Shown piece by piece: positions 9,882 through 14,626 of a DNA stretch of 14,626 nucleotides (its first letter is position 1; every line of letters starts with the position of its first letter). The DNA is from Entrophospora sp. SA101. Its lineage: Eukaryota; Glomeromycota; Glomeromycetes; Entrophosporales; Entrophosporaceae. Both the position numbers and the translations under genes were made by a program. The stretch is taken from NCBI GenBank assembly GCA_958430865.1, contig CAUDNR010004113.1:19629-34254 (forward strand), written 5' to 3'. The notes beneath the pieces were generated by a model, which was not told the origin of the DNA, searched no databases, and saw only the letters and a program-made list of their open reading frames with translations.

Positions 9882-10288
9882 TGTTTTTTTTTGTTGACGT
9901 GATCGATTTTATTTTTTGGAAAAACAAAACACGAGTGTTGTTATTCAATATGGTTTGGTACTAAGATGTGTTAATAACCATCCAGAGGTAACTTTTTTTT
10001 TAATTTGCATTGATATGTCTTTTAAATCAAAACGCGGAGCAGATCTTGCTGGGTAATTATAAGATTCTCATCAAGATGTAAAAAATTGGTATTTTGCTTT
10101 TCGTAATCAATGTTAATAATAACATTAATATTATTATAATTACAAGATGCCAAGGCAGCACACCTGAATTTCAGAAGAAACATTTGATATGAACATTTGG
10201 TTTCAGAAATTTACAGACGTAAAAGCACGCACGTTACCTTGAGCACATTACAGTCATTCTCTTACGTTCCTCGTGTACACAAGGCTAA

Positions 10289-10620
10289 TCTGACTGCAAG
10301 GCCCCTGATGATACAATGATGCTAGAGAATTCCAGGGAGGGGTGTAAGGCTCTGGAATTTACTGAGATTGCATCAATCGTCAATGACACCTTTGATAATC
10401 TTCCCTCACAGCACCCAGGCCAGAGAAGGCTGACATGTTAGCCAAAAAGTCGCCTGCAACGATCCTACCTCTAAAGATGCTCTGTGACCAAGAAGTTGCA
10501 ACTCTGGAGGAATATTAAAAGAATCTGCAGCTCATTTCAAGCACAGGAGGTTGCAATTCAGAGCAGGGTTGGTGGCCCTGAAATGCATTTGGGCTCTGAT
10601 GTAAGTAAATAAAATGGTTC
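10289..10620 (+). pseudogene. Decayed coding fragments of unknown family, upstream part
   Basis: This part of a GC-richer block is open for 50 codons from 10289 to a TAG at 10439-10441 (DDTMMLENSREGCKALEFTE is part of it). It then continues in other frames as MLAKKSPATILPLKMLCDQE and KHRRLQFRAGLVALKCIWAL, reaching a GTAAGT donor-like site at 10602. The change of frame at almost every stop, with sensible residues on both sides, suggests an old coding sequence. I do not recognise the protein. An untranslated GC-rich repeat remains possible. Confidence 0.3.
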
Positions 10621-10758
10621 AGGTTTTGTTTGGTTATGCATTAATTAATCATTTTCATAAATGTTCTGTTTCTCCAAATTTTTTGTTTGACAACTGAATT
10701 TGTTATTTCAATGGGGTAGGGTTGTTGGTGAGCAGGCATGCCACCAACAAGACAGTAA

Positions 10759-11143
10759 CCCAGGACTCAAAACTCGGAATCAGGTAAAATCCAAAACAGC
10801 AACTTCCAGGCTGCAACCTCCCAAGTTGCAGATACAAACTTTATTCTAGAGAGGTATATCACACAGATGCCAACTCTTGTCAACGATCAATGCTCATATG
10901 GTAACAGCCAAGCCTGGTCTGAGAAAAAGATAAGAAAAGTTTTGTCCAAAGCCTTCCAACATGTGGGTGGCCTTCACTTGTGGAAGAAATTCTACAATTA
11001 TGAGGGTGTGTGAAAGCACTAACTTGGATGCTTGCGATAGGAAAGTTTTTATTAAATCTGACACCTGTAATCATCATCAGATTTATTATTCATGGTTTTT
11101 CAAGGAACTATATAATTGGGAGGTGAAAAATCAGGTTCCTTAA
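10759..11143 (+). pseudogene. Decayed coding fragments of unknown family, downstream part
   Basis: An 84-codon open stretch follows a stop codon, from 10759 to a TGA at 11011. It contains NFILERYITQMPTLVNDQCS, then KKIRKVLSKAFQHVGGLHLW and KKFYNYEGV. At about 11005 the sense continues in another frame as CESTNLDACDRKVFIKSD and CNHHQIYYSWFFKELYNWEV, ending with TAA at 11141-11143. One single-base frame change would link them. Base composition matches the block from 10140 and differs from the flanks. No family is recognised. The overlapping minus-strand ORF at 10880-11077 looks like a shadow. Confidence 0.4.
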
Positions 11144-11693
11144 AAAGTTTTCATTTCTGCATGGCCTTGGTATTAATTATTATTTAATTTTTTGTAAATG
11201 TTATGAATGCTGTAATAAACATGTACACATCAAGGAAAGGATTAAAGTTAATACATAATTATTTAATATAGAAACAATTTTTATTAAATTGTTAATGAAA
11301 ATAAAAAATATTTTATTAATTGTTTTCCTTTTCAATATTTTGTTCTTTGAATGATTTCTATCCATATAACAGTTTTTCTTGTTCATGTCATCTTTAATTT
11401 TTTTTATCTTGGATAATGTGTTGTGGTATGAAATTGACTTCACATAATAGTAATGCATCCAAATTTAAATTACATTTATGATAATAATTTATTTATTTAT
11501 TTTAATCAATGTAATATTATGTGTATGAAAAGATAAGCTTTCCAAACTAATAAAGAGTAACTTGTATTAATAAATTAACACTACTTGTCTCTTGTATTTG
11601 ATCTAAGGAAAAAGGATTTCCCCTACAATCCATCTTTTCAATTTTAAAAAACTTACAAAGTGAACATAAAATTATATATAGGATTATAGATAT
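11144..11693. other. AT-rich spacer, nothing recognised
   Basis: There is a sharp drop in GC content after 11150. The 85-codon minus-strand ORF at 11201-11458 is made almost only of Ile, Lys, Asn and Leu codons and is probably chance openness of A/T-rich DNA. No terminal inverted repeat for the downstream transposase relic was found here. Confidence 0.5.
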
Positions 11694-13424
11694 ATGAAAA
11701 TTAATAATGGTTCTAATGAATATGAAAAAGCAATTGATTTTTTAGAAAAGGATGTAATTGTGGCTGTTCTTCAAGAATTTCCAAGGAACAATTTGCAGAA
11801 TTAAGAGAATCTTTTCAAGCTCTTTCTAAACCAGTACAAGATATATTTTTAATGGCTCAGACTAAAGCAATGGATGGTGGATCAATAAGCACCAGCAGAT
11901 GTCTTAAAAAGAAAAATAGATCTAATAAAAGAACTTCTATCACTGAGATCACAATACACTCTTTTGTCAAGAAACTTATCTCAATATGCTAGGAATTGGT
12001 AGAACTTACTTTGAAAATATCAAAAATCGTCTGATAAATGATGGTCTTCTAGCAAGAGTTCATGGTAATATTAAAAAGATGCCTCAATGGAAAACTAAAA
12101 TGATGATTTGCAAAAATGTTGCTGAAGTAGTAAATAATTTTCTAGAGAATTATGCCAAAGTTCATGGTTTACCAAGCCCAGGAAGTAGTAACAATAGAAT
12201 AATGCAATCAGTTATCTTTCTACCAGCTGAAATGGGTTATAAATCAGTACATAGAGATTTTCTAGCTGGTCTGGAAGAAAACAGCAAATTGAAATCTTTA
12301 AAATATGATTCATTCAGAAAGTTATGACATCAATCGACACCAGAAATTCAAATTATGAGTCCAAGGACTAACTTGTGTGATACTTGTCAACATTTTAGAG
12401 ATGGTTTACATTACAATTCTCAACAGGAGGAAGAAGCCAAAGATTTACTTAAAAGATTTAAGTACATCTGTCCAAGGCCAAATTAGAAAGAAATTATTAT
12501 AATAAAAATACCAAATTAGCAGAAGAGCAAAGAAAACTGGTTGATCAAAATTATTCCCAAGGCAAAACACAGTATTGCAGTATTGATGCTACTGCTCATT
12601 ATAGTTATGATTGAGCCCAAAATGTTCATGTGCCCCATTCTGATCAACAAGTAAGTAAAATATTATTACCTTAATCCATGTAAAGTTCATTTATTTGATA
12701 TTCAAGATGAAGCAGTGAGGGAACAAATTAATTATGTTCTTAATGAAGATGAAATTATAGGGAAAGGCCCAAATGGCACACCAAGTATGAATTTTGATGG
12801 AATTAAGAAATTGAATAAAGGTGAAAAGCATTTAAAGATTACTTGTGATAATGCTGGAGGTCAAAATAAAAATAATGTAACAATTTGGTTTTATTCATAC
12901 TTGGTAATTTGTGGTTATTATGAAAGTGTTGAATTGAATTTCATGATTGCTGGACATACCAAATTAAAATGTGATGGTAGTTTTGGCTTGATTAAAAACT
13001 CCATAGAAGAACAAGAGTAGATTGTGTGGGCCATGTTGTAGAAGTCATCAAAAGATCTAGTCCAGCAGGATTGAATAAAACTCAATGTTAAGAAGGTGGA
13101 AAAGGTTTTCAGTATTTAGATCTTAAAGCTATTTTGGGTGTTTATTTTAAAAAATTAAATGGTTTACAAAAATATCATCATTTTCTTTTTGAAGCATCTA
13201 ATTTTGGTGCAGTGAAGGTTCAAGAAGTTGCTAATGGATCTTTTGTTGAGTACAATTTATTGAAAACCAAGAAAGCAGATATTTTTGAAGAAATTAAATC
13301 TTTATCTATTTTAGTGTTAACACCACCTCCTCTGGATTATAGAAGGCAAGAATATCTTTATAATAATATTTTCCCATTTTTAAGGGATGAATTTAAAGAT
13401 ATTACTTGTCCAAAACCAATTTAA
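11694..13424 (+). pseudogene. Relic of a DUF7869-type, RNase-H-like (DDE) transposase-like protein
   Basis: The coding relic starts at an ATG at 11694 and ends in TAA at 13422. N-terminal part: KALSK-like helical region, then LNMLGIGRTYFENIKNRL and NYAKVHGLPSPGSSNNRI. A zinc-type pair NLCDTCQ follows, then LSKAKLERNYYN and IDATAHYSYD-stop-AQNVHVP (first acidic block). Next come IIGKGPN, CDNAGGQNKNN (second acidic block, Asp at 12847), AGHTKLKCDGSFGLIK (third, Asp at 12973) and the C-terminal LDYRRQEYLYNNIFPFLRDE with CPKP. The order and spacing match a protein family found in many fungal and animal genomes and thought to be transposon-derived. Frames change near 11780, 11960, 12470, 12660 and 12990, and stops interrupt at 12325 (TGA), 12612 (TGA) and 13089 (TAA). 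It cannot encode an active enzyme. The GTAAGT at 12651 looks like a donor, but the frame resumes without an intron (YYLNPCKVHLFDIQDEA). Confidence 0.75.
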
Positions 13425-13495
13425 AATTTTATTAAAATAATATATTTTGTAGTAAAAGGAATTCCAGCACCTGAAAATAATCAAGAATTAATACA

Positions 13496-13636
13496 ATTAA
13501 AGAAGAACTAGAAGAAACGTTAGTGGAGTTGATTAAGAATAAATGTCTAATAACAGATGAATATAAAGATGGTATAATTGATAATTTAATAATTACAAAA
13601 TTGAGATTACAAAAAGAAAACTTAGTAGAAGTATAA
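13496..13636 (+). pseudogene. Helical, Lys/Glu-rich coding fragment between transposase and helicase relics
   Basis: A 46-codon frame ends in TAA at 13634. It contains KEELEETLVELIKNKCLITD and KLRLQKENLVEV. A short frame before it (KGIPAPENNQELIQLK, about 13455-13501) joins it after a one-base shift, and LTKEKKELKGL follows in yet another frame. The pieces look like one damaged coiled-coil region. It could be the C-terminus of the transposase relic, the N-terminal side of the helicase relic, or a separate ORF. Confidence 0.4.
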
Positions 13637-13893
13637 ATTAACTAAGGAAAAGAAAGAATTGAAAGGATTATAAAAACCTTGAAAATAACATTGCTGAAGT
13701 AGTTTCAAAATATTATGAGCCAACTGATGAAGAAATAAAAATAGATAAAGATAATTGAAAAGAAGAATTCATTCCAACTAATGGTAACATTATTAAAATG
13801 AATGTCCAAAAAATCACTATAAATTTTGAAATAAATGATACACATGCCTTGAAGTGCCAATTCCCATCGCAGAATGCATTTGCCAAGACCCAA

Positions 13894-13901
13894 GGCATGA
13901 C
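13894..13901 (+). repeat. Target-site duplication, left copy (GGCATGAC)
   Basis: Directly precedes the left inverted repeat of the element and is identical to 14158-14165. Confidence 0.85.
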
Positions 13902-14157
13902 TAAGGTTTCTGGCTGAAACTACTTCTATTAGTAGCCGAAATTGCCCAAATACTTTGGGCAAAAAATTTTTTTTTATGAGCCCAAACTACTTTTTGTTAT
14001 TAGCCAAAATTGGGTGAAATTATTTTAAAATTGTTTAAGTTAAAACAAGTTGATTCATATAGTATTTTAATGTTCATGCTTAATAAAAAATGTCGAGAAG
14101 TCCAAATTGCCCAAACTAGTTTGGGCTTTGAGAAAACAGTTTGGACCAGAAACCTTA
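13902..14157. mobile_element. Non-autonomous MITE-like element, 256 bases, 8-base target duplication
   Basis: The ends are perfect 12-base inverted repeats: TAAGGTTTCTGG (13902-13913) and CCAGAAACCTTA (14146-14157). Weaker symmetry continues inward (CTGAAACTACTT against CCAAACTGTTTT). The element is flanked by direct repeats GGCATGAC at 13894-13901 and 14158-14165. No ORF of use lies inside. An 8-base duplication suits hAT-type integration; a 9-base reading (AGGCATGAC) would be possible only with unequal ends. It sits within the helicase relic, and removing the element plus one duplication copy restores a continuous frame there, independent proof of the boundaries. Confidence 0.85.
14109..14126. 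repeat. Perfect 18-base palindrome inside the MITE
   Basis: GCCCAAACTAGTTTGGGC is its own reverse complement. A related broken palindrome, GCCCAAATACTTTGGGC, lies at 13944-13960, and a half copy (GCCCAAACTACTTT) at 13980-13993. They look like sub-terminal binding sites or the product of internal duplication. Confidence 0.85.
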
Positions 14158-14165
14158 GGCATGAC
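14158..14165 (+). repeat. Target-site duplication, right copy (GGCATGAC)
   Basis: Directly follows the right inverted repeat of the element and is identical to 13894-13901. Confidence 0.85.
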
Positions 14166-14348
14166 ATTGTCACATGTGACTCTAATGATTGATGAAAATA
14201 TGTGGTGATGAGCAGGGCTCCTTCTTGGGACCAGTTGGACATCCTTTCATTTGATTTTGATTGCCTGAAGGTGAATAAAGATGTTGTGACTGAATGCAGA
14301 AGATTAAATCTTTTACTAAAACAGTCTAAAAAAAATATTATTAATTAA

Positions 14349-14626
14349 TATTAACAAATGAAATTAATTTATTAAAAAAAAATTTTTTTTGATGTAACAC
14401 ATGCTCATTTTGCATCCGAAATTTTAATCTTGTTAATTATGACAAAAACTTTTCATCAGGTATCATTTAATCATGACATCATCAATGACACATTTTTGAC
14501 ATTTAACTTTAGTAATTGTCAATTAGTCATCATTTACCATTCTATTTTATTTATTTTATTTTATTGGACAAAATCATGTAAAAAGTCATGTTATTTGTAA
14601 TACTTCAAGAAGTATAAATATGCTTG
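14349..14626. other. AT-rich tail, no gene seen
   Basis: Short repeats of TGACA/CATGAC type and several ATTTTATTTTATTT runs occur here. No ORF, splice pattern or element terminus could be supported. Confidence 0.5.

Larger units (their letters stand above)
13663..14348 (+). pseudogene. C-terminal relic of a Pif1-like DNA helicase, interrupted by a small transposon
   Basis: One frame runs from 13663 (DYKNLENNIAEVVSKYYEPT), with an in-frame TGA at 13756, into LKCQFPSQNAFAKTQGMT, which ends exactly at the inserted element (13902-14157). After the element and its target duplication the same frame reads LSHVTLMIDENMW. It then shifts by one near 14187-14199 into YVVMSRAPSWDQLDILSFDF, followed by KVNKDVVTECRRLN and TAA at 14346. 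AFA.T.QGMTL and YVxMSRA.SW..L.I..FD are the last conserved helicase blocks (motif V/VI region) of Pif1/RRM3-type and Helitron-type helicases. The ATPase motifs (Walker A/B) are absent, so only the last 150 or so residues remain. Whether the parent was a Helitron or a free Pif1-like gene cannot be decided. Confidence 0.72.

Noticed and set aside
10149..11170. CCAAGGC near 10149 and GCCTTGG near 11164 as terminal inverted repeats of the GC-rich island
   Set aside because: Only seven bases match, there is no matching flanking duplication, and such short matches are expected by chance.
11201..11458. 85-codon minus-strand ORF
   Set aside because: Composition is almost wholly Ile/Lys/Asn/Leu as expected from A/T-rich DNA; no splice or domain signal.
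12651..12690. Intron starting at GTAAGT in the transposase relic
   Set aside because: The protein sense resumes about 14 bases later in another frame (YYLNPCKVHLF), which fits a frameshift better than an intron.
13705..14242. Several ORFs of 60-85 codons on both strands around the MITE
   Set aside because: They run across the element boundary or oppose the helicase relic, and none shows a recognisable motif. The plus-strand helicase reading explains the region.

Overview
The window looks like a gene-sparse piece of a very AT-rich fungal genome. Coding blocks are cut by many short introns (about 75-180 bases, mostly GTAAGT-like donors and TAG/CAG/AAG acceptors), long A/T-rich spacers separate them, and decayed mobile elements are common. 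The decayed family on the minus strand at 8270-9517 and the overall style remind me of arbuscular mycorrhizal fungi (Glomeromycotina, Rhizophagus-like). That assignment rests on recall, not on a search.

Layout. Positions 1-180 hold a three-copy motif, probably the edge of a repeat. Positions 342-1430 (+) fit a six-exon gene for a 166-residue protein of unknown function, with tiny 17- and 27-base exons. Positions 1431-2918 hold no convincing gene but contain a hairpin built from two CACGTG sites. Positions 2919-3275 (-) hold a small ORF with KEN-box and D-box-like motifs, and a cluster of ACGCG elements lies at and upstream of its start. Positions 4983-7918 (+) are the best gene in the window: 12 exons, 607 residues, a charged disordered N-terminus and a WD40 propeller, including a probable GC-AG intron.

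The right half is a graveyard. 8270-9517 (-) is a broken multi-exon gene of a lineage-expanded family. 10140-11150 is a GC-richer island carrying broken, unrecognised coding pieces. 11694-13424 (+) is a relic of a transposase-like protein (DUF7869 type, RNase-H-like) with about five frameshifts and three in-frame stops. 13663-14348 (+) is the C-terminal end of a Pif1-like helicase. It is split by a 256-base element with perfect 12-base terminal inverted repeats and an 8-base target duplication, and removing that element joins the helicase reading frame.

Only the WD40 gene and the first gene look intact. The order of events at the right end can be read from the sequence: the helicase relic was there before the small element inserted. 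I see no rRNA, tRNA, CRISPR array or bacterial-type operon.
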